Positions 53,759 to 62,671 of a stretch of DNA of 64,000 nucleotides are shown piece by piece (the stretch's first letter is position 1; each line of letters opens with the position of its first letter). The stretch is from Competibacter_A sp037045535. GTDB lineage: Bacteria; Pseudomonadota; Gammaproteobacteria; Competibacterales; Competibacteraceae. Under the pieces are notes generated by a model. The model did not search any database. It was not told the DNA's origin and saw only the letters and a list, made by a program, of their open reading frames with translations. Location: contig JBAOHI010000082.1 of the NCBI GenBank assembly GCA_037045535.1, positions 553,224 to 617,223 of the forward strand, given 5' to 3'. A program made the translations under genes and the position numbers.

Positions 53759-54627
53759 GGTACGCCTGGATCGATGCGCATCGGCAAGAGTTCCCCTTGG
53801 CGGACCTGTGCGCCGCCCTGGAGGTCAGCATCAGCGGCTACCGGGCCTGGAAGCGCGGCGGTATACCGGACCGCCAGCGGCTGACGGACCGCCAGATGGT
53901 GGCGCTGATCCGGGCCATCCATGCCGAACTCAAAGGCGCCTACGGCAGCCCGCGCATGGTGCGGGAACTGCGAGCACGTGGCTTTCCGGCCAGCAAGGGG
54001 CGGGTGGAGCGCCTGATGCGCAAATACGGCATTCGGGCTCGCCATAAGCGGCGCTACAAGGTGACGACGGACTCGAAGCACGGCTTGCCGGTGGCGGAGA
54101 ACCGGCTGGACCGGAACTTCATGCCGACGGCGCCAAACCAGGTGTGGACGTCGGACATCACGTACCTGTGGACAGACGAAGGCTGGCTGTATCTTGCCAT
54201 CGTCATGGATTTGTTCAACCGGGAAATCGTCGGCTGGTCCCTGAAACCGCGCATGATGGCCGATATCGCCACCGATGCGCTGACCATGGCCTGGTTCAGG
54301 AAGTGGCCGACGCCAGGCTTGCTGCACCACTCCGACCGGGGCAGCCAGTACGCGAGCCACGCCTTCCAAGACAAGCTCCGGGAATACGGCATGACGTGCT
54401 CGATGAGCCGGAAGGGCAACTGCTGGGACAACGCTCCGACCGAGAGCTGGTTCAACAGCTTCAAGAACGAGCGGGTGCATGGCGTTCCCTACGCCAGCCA
54501 TGCCGACATGAAGGCCGCGAGCTTCGAGTACATCGAGGTGTTCTACAACCGGAAACGGCTGCATTCGACCCTCGGCTACCGCTCGCCCGTTCAATTCCTG
54601 GAACATTGGACCAGCCAGCAGACTTAG
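53755..54627 (+). CDS. IS3-family transposase orfB (copy 2)
   Basis: Identical protein to the orfB at 44264, with all three DDE residues. Two identical intact copies in one region suggest recent transposition. Confidence 0.93.
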   Translation: MRYAWIDAHRQEFPLADLCAALEVSISGYRAWKRGGIPDRQRLTDRQMVALIRAIHAELKGAYGSPRMVRELRARGFPASKGRVERLMRKYGIRARHKRRYKVTTDSKHGLPVAENRLDRNFMPTAPNQVWTSDITYLWTDEGWLYLAIVMDLFNREIVGWSLKPRMMADIATDALTMAWFRKWPTPGLLHHSDRGSQYASHAFQDKLREYGMTCSMSRKGNCWDNAPTESWFNSFKNERVHGVPYASHADMKAASFEYIEVFYNRKRLHSTLGYRSPVQFLEHWTSQQT

Positions 54628-55359
54628 GAAAAACTGGTAGCATGAAACCCGCCCTTTGGAAGACGAAAAACAGAGGGAAGCTCAAGGCGCACTATCCCGG
54701 TCGTGTTGTCGCGGGAAGAAGTGGACCGCATCGTCGCGCGGCTCGATGCGCGGTATGTGCTGGTAGCGAAATTACTGTACGGGTGCGGCCTGCGCCTGTT
54801 CAAGTGCTTGAAGCTGCGGGTACAGGATTTGAATTTTGCCATGAGGGTATTGACCGTGCACGATGGCAAGGGACAAAAGGATCGGACGGTGCCGCTGCCG
54901 CAGGCACTGGTCCCCGAGTTACAGGCGCAACTGGATCAGGTCGCGCAGGTACACGAGGCCGACTTGGTCGCTGACTACGCAGGGACGTTTTTGCCCACCG
55001 CGCTGGAAAACAAATATCCGCGTGCCGCCAAGGAATTCGGATGGCAATGGCTGTTTCCGGCCATGACGTTGACAGCCGTACCCAATACCGGTGAGCGTCG
55101 GCGCTCTCATTTGCACGAGACGCTGGTGCAAAAGGCTATAAAGGACGCAGTACGCCGATCTCGAATCCCCAAGCGGGCCTCCGCCCACACTTTCCGCCAC
55201 AGCTTCGCCAGCCATTTGTTGCAGGCCAACTACGACATTCGCACGATTCAGGAGCTACTGGGGCACAGCGATGTGCGCACCACCATGATTTATACCCACA
55301 CGGTACGCAGCGTTACGCTGAAAGAGGCCAAAAGTCCGCTGGATTTTTAGAGGCCACGC

Positions 55360-55391
55360 AAAAAACCCCTCGCCCGCAAGCGGGAGAGGGG
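55360..55391 (-). terminator. Intrinsic terminator of the pyruvate dehydrogenase operon, REP-like
   Basis: CCCCTC-CCCGC / GCGGG-GAGGGG hairpin (55366-55391) with a two-base loop, followed on the minus strand by six T (55360-55365). The hairpin and the adjacent GGGGGTGAGGGT match a sequence in the lpdA linker, so it belongs to a dispersed palindromic repeat. Confidence 0.7.
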
Positions 55392-55448
55392 CGGGGGTGA
55401 GGGTATTTTCAATCAGCTAGCTGGCCAGAGGCCGCACAGAAACGCCTC

Positions 55449-57236
55449 TCACTTCTTCTTTATCGGCGGTAGGTCGGTGCAGACGCCCTCGAACACCTCC
55501 GCTGCCATCCCGACCGATTCACCCAAGGTTGGATGCGGGTGGATGGTCAAGCCGATATCGGCCGGATCGCAGCCCATCTCGACGGCCAGCGCCACTTCGC
55601 TGATCAGATCGCCGGCGTGGGTGCCGACGATGCCGCCACCGACGATGCGGTGGGTGTCCTCGTCGAAGATCAGCTTGGTGAAGCCCTCGTCACGGCCATT
55701 GGCGATGGCGCGACCGGACGCGGCCCACGGGAACTTGCTCACGCCGACCTTGACGCCCTGTTGCTTCGCCTCCGCTTCGGTCAAGCCCACCCAGGCCACT
55801 TCCGGGTCGGTGTAGGCCACGCCGGGAATCACCTTGGCATCGAAGAAGCTCTTCTGCCCGGCGGCGACTTCGGCGGCGACATGGGCTTCGTGTACCGCCT
55901 TGTGCGCCAGCATCGGCTGGCCGACGATGTCGCCGATGGCGAAGATATGCGGGACGTTGGTGTGCATCTGCTTGTCCACGGGGATGAAGCCCCGGTCGGT
56001 GACCGCCACGCCCGCCTTCTCCGCGTCGATCTTCTTGCCGTTGGGCGAACGACCCGCCGACTGCAAGATCATGTCGTAAAGCTGTGGTTCGGCGGGGGCG
56101 TTGGCGCCCTCGAAGGTGACCAACAGCCCTTCCGGCTTGGCTTCGACCGCGACCGTCTTGGTCTTGAGCATGATCTTGTCGAAGCGACGGGCGTTCATCT
56201 TCTCCCAGACCTTGACCAAGTCCCGATCCGGTCCCTGCATCACCGCATCGAGCATTTCCACGACATCGATCCGCGCGCCCAGCGTCGAATAGACTGTGGC
56301 CATCTCCAAGCCGATGATGCCGCCACCGATGACCAGCAGGCGCTTCGGAATGAAGCGCAGTTCCAGCGCCCCGGTGGAATCGACGATGCGCGGGTCATTG
56401 GGAATGAACGGCAGATGTACCGCCTGACTGCCGGCGGCGATGATGCACTTCTGAAAACGAACGACTTTTTTCTCGCTGGTCTTGTCTTGCCCGTCGCCGG
56501 TGGTGAGATCCACTTCCAGATGATAGGGATCGAGGAAATGACCGTAACCGCGCACGGTTTCCACCTTGCGGGCTTTCGCCATCCCGGCGAGGCCACCGGT
56601 GAGTTTGCTCACCACCTTACCCTTGTGGGCGCGCAGCTTGTCCAGATCGACGGTGGGTTCGCCGAAGCTCACACCGAGATCGGCGAAGTGCGTGACCTCG
56701 TCCATGACGGCGGCGACGTGCAACAGCGCCTTGGAGGGGATACAGCCGACGTTGAGGCAAACGCCACCCAAGGTCGGGTAGCGTTCCACCAACACCGTCT
56801 TCATGCCCAGATCGGCGGAGCGGAACGCAGCACTATAGCCGCCCGGACCCGCGCCCAGCACCAGCATTTCACACTCGATGTCCACCTTGCCGGCATAGGA
56901 GCCGGCGACGGGCGCGACGGTCGGCGGCGCGGACGGCGGCGGGGATACCTTGCTCCCCTCGTCCTTTGGGGGAGGGGCTGGGGGTGAGGGTTGTTGTCCG
57001 GTCGCCTCCATCAGCAACACCAGGTCGCCTTCCGACACCTTGTCGCCGACCTTGATTTTCACCTCCTTGACCACGCCAGCGGCGGGGGCGGGTATCTCCA
57101 TCGAAGCTTTGTCGCTTTCCAGTACGATCAGAGAATCTTCCGGAGCGATGGTATCGCCCGGCTTGACCAGTACCTCGATGACGTCCACGCCTTTGAAGTC
57201 GCCGATATCCGGTATTTTGACTTCCATCAGACTCAT
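55449..57236 (-). CDS. lpdA: Dihydrolipoyl dehydrogenase (E3) with N-terminal lipoyl domain
   Basis: Residues 1-80 form a lipoyl domain (VLESDKASMEIPAPAAGVVK, lipoylated Lys in SDKAS). A Pro-rich linker follows, then the FAD/NAD flavoprotein: LGAGPGGYSAAFRSADLG, redox disulfide GGVCLNVGCIPSKALL, VIGGGIIGLEMATVY, FAIGDIVGQPMLAHK and the His-Glu pair in IHPHPTLGES. 595 residues. Lipoyl-E3 fusions occur in several proteobacteria. Last gene of aceE-aceF-lpdA, 15 bp after aceF. Confidence 0.95.
   Translation of the reverse strand: MSLMEVKIPDIGDFKGVDVIEVLVKPGDTIAPEDSLIVLESDKASMEIPAPAAGVVKEVKIKVGDKVSEGDLVLLMEATGQQPSPPAPPPKDEGSKVSPPPSAPPTVAPVAGSYAGKVDIECEMLVLGAGPGGYSAAFRSADLGMKTVLVERYPTLGGVCLNVGCIPSKALLHVAAVMDEVTHFADLGVSFGEPTVDLDKLRAHKGKVVSKLTGGLAGMAKARKVETVRGYGHFLDPYHLEVDLTTGDGQDKTSEKKVVRFQKCIIAAGSQAVHLPFIPNDPRIVDSTGALELRFIPKRLLVIGGGIIGLEMATVYSTLGARIDVVEMLDAVMQGPDRDLVKVWEKMNARRFDKIMLKTKTVAVEAKPEGLLVTFEGANAPAEPQLYDMILQSAGRSPNGKKIDAEKAGVAVTDRGFIPVDKQMHTNVPHIFAIGDIVGQPMLAHKAVHEAHVAAEVAAGQKSFFDAKVIPGVAYTDPEVAWVGLTEAEAKQQGVKVGVSKFPWAASGRAIANGRDEGFTKLIFDEDTHRIVGGGIVGTHAGDLISEVALAVEMGCDPADIGLTIHPHPTLGESVGMAAEVFEGVCTDLPPIKKK
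56955..56992. repeat. REP-like palindrome inside the lpdA linker
   Basis: CCCCTCGTCCTTTGGGGGAG and the following GGGGTGAGGGTT resemble the terminator repeat at 55366-55404. It encodes the SPPAPPPKDEG linker between lipoyl and FAD domains, where an in-frame insertion does no harm. Confidence 0.6.
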
Positions 57237-57251
57237 GAGCAGCGATCTCCG

Positions 57252-58862
57252 TTAGAGCAGCACGCGGCGGAAGTCCGCCAGCAGTTGGGCCAGATAGACG
57301 TTGAAGCGAGTCGCCAGCGCGCCGTCGATCACTCGATGATCCGCGCTGAGCGACAGCGGCAGGATCAGGCGCGGCGCGAACTGCTTGCCATCCCAGACCG
57401 GCTTCATCACCGACTTGCTGGCGCCCAGGATCGCCACCTCCGGGGCGTTGACGATCGGCGAGAAATAAGTGCCGCCGATGCCGCCAACCGAGGAGATGGT
57501 GAAGCAGGCGCCCTGCATGTCGGCTGGGCCGAGCTTGCCGTCGCGCGCTTTCTTGGCGAGTTCGCCGGTTTCCTTGGCAATGTCGAATACACCCTTCTTG
57601 TCAGCATCCTTCACCACCGGCACCACCAGACCGTTCGGTGTATCGGCGGCGAAAGCGATGTGGTAGTACTGCTTGTAGACCAGGTTTTCGCCATCGAGCG
57701 AGGCATTGAATTCGGGGAATCGCTGCAAGGTACGGACGCACGCCTTGATCATGAACGCCAGCATGGTCAGCTTGACCCCGCCGCTCTTCTCACCCTCCTT
57801 GTTGATTTGCAGCCGGAAGGCTTCCAGATCGGTGATATCGGCGTCCTCGTGATAAGTCACCGCCGGGATCATCACCCAGTTGCGGGCGAGGTTAGCGCCC
57901 GACAACTTCTTGATCCGCGATAGCGGCTTGACCTCCACCGGACCGAACTTGGCGAAATCGACCTCGGGCCAGGGCAGCAGATTCAACACGCCACCGCCGG
58001 CGACGCCGCCGGCCGCTGGAGCGGTCGGAGCGAGCGCGCCGGACATGACCTGTTTGACAAAACCCTGCACATCTTCCTTGAGGATACGGCCTTTGGGACC
58101 GGAGCCCTTGGCCAGCCGGGTGAGATCGACGCCCAGCTCGCGGGCGAAGCGCCGCACCGAGGGGCTGGCGTGGACCTTGGCGAAGCTGGGGGCAGCGGTT
58201 TCCACCGGCATGGATTTCACCGGCGGTGGCGGCGGGGCGTCCACCGGTTTGGGCGTGCGCGGCGCCAGGGTGACGACGCTGAGCGTGTCGGGCAGTTGCG
58301 GCTTGGCGACGGCGTCGGCCCCGCTCGTCGCGCAGGACTAGAATCAAGTCACCCTGCGAAACCTGGATCGCCCACCTTGACTTCGATGCTCTGGATCGTG
58401 CCGGCGAAAGGCGAGGGCACTTCCATGCTGGCCTTGTCGCTCTCCAGCACGATCAGCGAGGTGTCGATCTCGACGTGGTCGCCCGGTGCGACCAGGACTT
58501 CGATGATCGGCACGTTCTTGAAGTCACCGATATCGGGTACCCGCACCTCGCGCGCTTCACCGGTACTGCTGGCGGCGGTTTCGGCGGCGGCGGATGAGCG
58601 CTCCGGTTCTGATACGGTTTCGGCGATGTCCAGGTACAGGATCAAATCACCCTGTGAGACTTTGTCGCCCGCCTTGACCTTGATTTCCCGGACCACGCCG
58701 AGCCAACGGCGAGGGCACTTCCATGGTGGCTTTGTCGCTTTCCAGCATGATCAGCGGCGTATCGACGTCGATGATATCGCCCACTGCGACCGTGACTTCG
58801 ATGACATCTACGTTCTTGAAATCGCCGATATCCGGCACATGAATTTCTTTGATGATGCTCAC
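57252..58862 (-). CDS. aceF: Pyruvate dehydrogenase E2, dihydrolipoamide acetyltransferase; three single-base frameshifts
   Basis: Two lipoyl domains (LESDKATMEVPSP and LESDKASMEVPSP), a peripheral-subunit-binding domain (HASPSVRRFARELGVDLTRL), and the catalytic domain ending SLSADHRVIDGALATRF with the HxxxD site. The frame breaks at about 58700, 58363 and 58322; removing one base at each restores LAGVVREIKVKAG, VGDQVSQGDLILVL and GADAVAKPQLPD. With those repairs it is a normal 536-residue E2. Taken as read, the pieces are 58647-58862, 58349-58696 and 57252-58244. Essential-type gene, so sequence error is more likely than decay. Confidence 0.88.
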
Positions 58863-58886
58863 GAGAAATTCCTCCTTGGCCGGGGC

Positions 58887-61549
58887 TTAAACGGTGACTG
58901 GATTGGGTTTGTCGGCGTCGATGCCATATTTCTTGATGGCTTCTAGCACCTTGGCAGCGGGTAGGGCGCCTTCCTCGGCCAACAGCTTGAGGGCTGCGAC
59001 CGCGACGTAGTACCGATCCACCTCGAAGTGTTGGCGCAGCTTGGCGCGGGTGTCGCTGCGGCCAAAACCATCGGTGCCCAAAACGTGATAGCGCCGGGGG
59101 ATGAAGGGCCGCAGTTGCTCGGCGTACATCCGCATGTAGTCGGTCGCGGCCACCACCGGGCCGGGATGTCCTTCGAGACAGGCGGTAACGTAAGGCACGC
59201 GCGGCGATTGGTCGGGATGCAGCAGGTTCCAACGTTCCGTGTCTTGTCCGTCCCTCGCCAGCGGGTTGATACCCGGCAGGGACCAGATATCGGCGCTGAC
59301 CTGCCAGTCATCGCGCAGTAGGTCGGCGGCGGCGATCACCTCGTTCAAAATCGCGCCGCAGCCGAGCAATTGCACCCGGTGGCCCTTGCCTTCGCCCTGC
59401 TTGAACAGGTACATGCCCTTGAGGATGCCGTCTTGCGCGCCTTCTGGCATGGCAGGATGGCGGTAGTTCTCGTTCAAGGTGGTGATGTAGTAGAAGACGT
59501 GCTCCTGCTCTTGGTACCATCCGCCGCAGACCATCCTGCACGATCACGGCCAGCTCGTAGGAGAAGGTTGGATCATAGGACACGCAGTTGGGGATGAACT
59601 GGGCGAAAATTTGGCTGTGGCCGTCCTGGTGTTGCAGACCCTCGCCCGCCAGCGTGGTACGGCCGGAGGTGCCGCCGATCAGGAAACCGCGCGCTTGCAG
59701 GTCGCCGGCAGCCCAAGCCAAATCGCCGATGCGCTGGAAGCCGAACATTGAGTAATAGATGTAGAACGGGATCATGTTGATGCCGTGGTTGGCATAGGCG
59801 GTGCCGGCCGCCAGCCAGGACGACATGGCCCCCGCTTCGTTGATGCCTTCCTGCAAAATTTGCCCCTTCTTGTCCTCCTTGTAGAACATCAACTGATCGG
59901 CGTCCTGCGGCTCGTACAACTGGCCGCGCGGCGAGTAGATGCCGATCTGCCGGAACATGCCTTCCATGCCGAAGGTGCGCGCTTCGTCGGCGACGATGGG
60001 GACGACGTAGCGGCCGATGGCCTTATCGCGCGCCAATTGGGTGAGGATGCGGACGAAGGCCATGGTGGTCGACATGTCGCGGTCGCCGGTGTCCTGCAAT
60101 AGGGCATCGAAAGTCGCCAACGGCGGCACGGTCAGCGGCTCGGCGTTGCGGCGGCGCTGCGGTAGGTAACCGCCCAAAGCGGCGCGACGCTGTTGCAGGT
60201 ACTGGATTTCCGGGCTGTCGTCCGTCGGCCGATAGAACGGCATGGTTTCGAGCTGATCGTCGGAAATGGGGATGTGGAAGCGGTCGCGGAAATCCTTGAG
60301 CGCTTGCTCGCCCATTTTCTTTTGCGAGTGGGTGATGTTCTTGCCTTCGCCGGCCACGCCCATGCCGTAGCCCTTGACGGTCTTGGCGAGAATCACGGTC
60401 GGTTGACCTTGATGTTTCACCGCCGCCGCGTAAGCCGCGTAAATCTTGTGCGGATCGTGGCCACCCCGGTTCAGCCGCCAGATATCCTCGTCGGACAGAT
60501 GGCTGACCATTTGCTTCAGTTCTGGGTATTTGCCGAAGAAGTGTTCGCGGGTGTAGGCGCCGCCCTTGGCCTTGAAATTCTGGTACTCGCCGTCGACGCA
60601 TTCTTCCATCAGCTTGAGCAGCAAGCCCCTCTTGTCGGCGGCCAGCAATGGATCCCAATAGGAGCCCCACAGCACCTTAATGACGTTCCAGCCGGCGCCG
60701 CGAAAATCGCCTTCCAATTCCTGGATGATCTTGCCGTTGCCGCGTACCGGCCCGTCCAGCCGTTGCAGGTTGCAGTTGATGACGAAGATCAAATTATCCA
60801 GATTTTCGCGGGCGGCCAGCGCGATGGCGCCCAGCGATTCCGGCTCATCCATTTCGCCGTCGCCGCAGAAGCACCACACTTTGCGGCCTTCGGTATTGGC
60901 CAGACCCCGGTTGTGCAAGTATTTCATGAAGCGGGCTTGATAAATCGCTTGGATCGGACCAAGGCCCATCGATACAGTGGGGAATTGCCAGAAATCCGGC
61001 ATCAGCCAAGGATGGGGATAGGAGGAGAGGCCGTTACCGTCCACTTCCTGCCGGAAGTTGTTCAGTTGGTCCTCGCTCAAGCGGCCTTCCAGATAGGCGC
61101 GCGCGTAGATACCCGGCGCGGAATGGCCCTGGATGAATACCAGGTCGCCGCCATGCTCGGCGCCAGGGGCGTGCCAGAAGTGGTTGAAGCCAACATCGTA
61201 CAGAGTGGCGCTGGAGGCGAAACTGGCGATGTGACCGCCCAGCTCCGAGGTGATGCGGTTGGCTTTGACCACCATTGCCAGCGCGTTCCAGCGGATCAGC
61301 GAACGGATCTTCCATTCCATGCCGGGATCGCCGGGGGTGTATTCCTCCCGATCGGCGGGGATGGTATTCAGGTACGGGAGTGTTGGCGCTGTAGGGCATG
61401 TGAACCCCGGCAGCGCGGGCCTTGCTCTGGAGCTCTCCGAGCAGCTGATGCACGCGCTGGAGTCCTTCCGCTTCAAGGACCGCTTCCAGCGCTTCAAGCC
61501 ATTCCCTGGTTTCCTGCGGGTCCGGGTCGCTGTAGTTCTCGTTGGTCAT
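58887..61549 (-). CDS. aceE: Pyruvate dehydrogenase E1, homodimeric; two single-base frameshifts
   Basis: Thiamine-diphosphate decarboxylase of the complex. N-terminus MTNENYSDPDPQETREWLEA; the frame breaks near 61390 (extra C; repaired as SANTPYLNTIPADREEY). The centre is well conserved: SELGGHIASFASSATLYDVG, CFCGDGEMDEPESLG (TPP-Mg site), HSQIFAQFIPNCVSYDPTFS. It breaks again near 59530 (extra G; repaired as LRRMYQEQEHVFYYITTLNE) and ends DKPNPVTV at 58887. About 886 residues when repaired. First gene of the operon; divergent from the transglutaminase gene. Confidence 0.9.
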
Positions 61550-61776
61550 GGGTGATCCTGTTGGTGGTTTGTGGTCGTAATAATCCCACGCTGCGGAAGG
61601 CGCGGGCGGGACGGACGCCGGTGGCGGTGGTTGCCCAAGCCGAGGGCGGTCGAGAAAATCAAACTATAGACCGGCGATGTGGAAAAGTATCTCGGAGGGC
61701 GCGCGAGACGGTGAAATGCGTGCCGCTCGAGATGGTGTTAAGCTGAAATTCGGCCAAAATCGACGAGGTATGGACC

Positions 61777-62634
61777 ATGCGGCGCTTACGGATCAGCCAT
61801 CTGACCACCTATCAGTTCTCCAGTTCAGTGACGTTGCAACCGCATCGCTTGCTGCTCCGACCGCGCGAAGGGCACGATCTGCGCATCGAGTCCTCGAAGC
61901 TCGAAATTTCGCCCACCTACGGTGTTAAGTGGTATCGGGACGTTTTCGACAACTCGGTGGCCGTGGTGAGTTTCCTGGAAACCGCGTCGCAACTGGTCGT
62001 CGGCAGTGAGGTGATCATCCAGCACTATGACGAGGCTCCGCTCGATTTCATCGTCGAAGATTATGCCGTGCGTTATCCGTTCGAATATCAGCCAGAAGAG
62101 CGCGTCGATCTCGCACCCTTTCAGCAACCGGTTTACCCCAACCAGCAAGGCGTGTTGCGGAGTTGGCTCGGACGGTTGGGTTTCATCCAGAAAACGATGG
62201 AGACCTATGTGTTGCTGGATCGATTGAACCGGACCATCGCCAGTGAGTTCACGTACGTCGTTCGCGAGGAACCCGGCGTGCAGCCGCCGGCGCAGACGCT
62301 GGCCAGCGGCAGCGGGTCTTGCCGCGATTACGCGACGTTGTTTATCGAGGTTTGCCGGCATCTCGGGTTGGCGAGCCGGTTCGTCAGCGGCTACTCGCAC
62401 GCTCCGGCGACCGAGGCTGGCAACGCGTCGACCCATGCCTGGGCGGAGGTGTATCTGCCCGGTCCGGGCTGGAAAGGTTTTGATCCCACCGCGGGTGAGG
62501 TCACCGCCAATCGGCACATTCCAGTCGCGGTTGCCCGCCATCCGGAAGCGGTGCCGCCGGTCTCGGGCAGTTTCATCGGTCCCAAGGACCAGACTCCGTC
62601 CTTGACCGTCGCGGTCCAGGTGACGGCGCTTTGA
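61777..62634 (+). CDS. Transglutaminase-like cysteine protease family protein
   Basis: 285 residues: an N-terminal beta domain (LRISHLTTYQFSSSVTLQPH, the bacterial transglutaminase N-domain) and a papain-like core with Cys in GSGSCRDYATLFIEVCR, His in NASTHAWAEVYLPG and Asp in GWKGFDPTAGEV. Cytoplasmic, with no signal. Such genes often pair with an alpha-E and ATP-grasp protein; neither is here. The role is unknown, probably peptide or amide hydrolysis. Confidence 0.85.
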   Translation: MRRLRISHLTTYQFSSSVTLQPHRLLLRPREGHDLRIESSKLEISPTYGVKWYRDVFDNSVAVVSFLETASQLVVGSEVIIQHYDEAPLDFIVEDYAVRYPFEYQPEERVDLAPFQQPVYPNQQGVLRSWLGRLGFIQKTMETYVLLDRLNRTIASEFTYVVREEPGVQPPAQTLASGSGSCRDYATLFIEVCRHLGLASRFVSGYSHAPATEAGNASTHAWAEVYLPGPGWKGFDPTAGEVTANRHIPVAVARHPEAVPPVSGSFIGPKDQTPSLTVAVQVTAL

Positions 62635-62671
62635 AGGTGTCCGGCGGCATCGCCCCCAAGGTTTGGAATCG

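Larger units (their letters stand above)
53400..54684 (+). mobile_element. IS3-family insertion sequence, copy 2 (1285 bp)
   Basis: Same sequence and orientation as copy 1, 9.5 kb away. AGG flanks both sides (53397-53399 and 54685-54687) as a 3-bp target duplication. It cuts intI between the helical N-terminal part and the catalytic domain. Confidence 0.95.
52503..55350 (+). pseudogene. intI: Integron integrase with N-terminal extension, disrupted by IS3 copy 2
   Basis: Left part (52503-53399): an N-terminal duplicate-like helical domain (HYHKWLRYYLDFCHKYGFAP), a Pro/Ser linker, then VRHYSPKTLDAYKIWTQKF and NQAFNALLFLFKHVLEREFG. Right part (54688-55350): PVVLSREEVDRIVARLDARY, YGCGLRLFKCLKLRVQDLNF (Arg I), the integron-specific insert (ERRRSHLHETLVQKAIKDAV), HTFRHSFASHLLQANYDIRT (HxxR), LLGHSDVRTTMIYTHT (His and Tyr). 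Removing 53400-54687 gives an intact 519-residue protein. Orientation is opposite to the acyltransferase cassette. Confidence 0.88.

Noticed and set aside
55533..56987. 484-codon plus-strand frame opposite lpdA
   Set aside because: Antisense shadow; His/Gly/Asp-rich composition is the mirror of the lpdA codons.
60193..61746. 517-codon open frame on the plus strand opposite aceE
   Set aside because: Exact antisense shadow of a conserved gene in GC-rich codons; no RBS and no recognisable domain.
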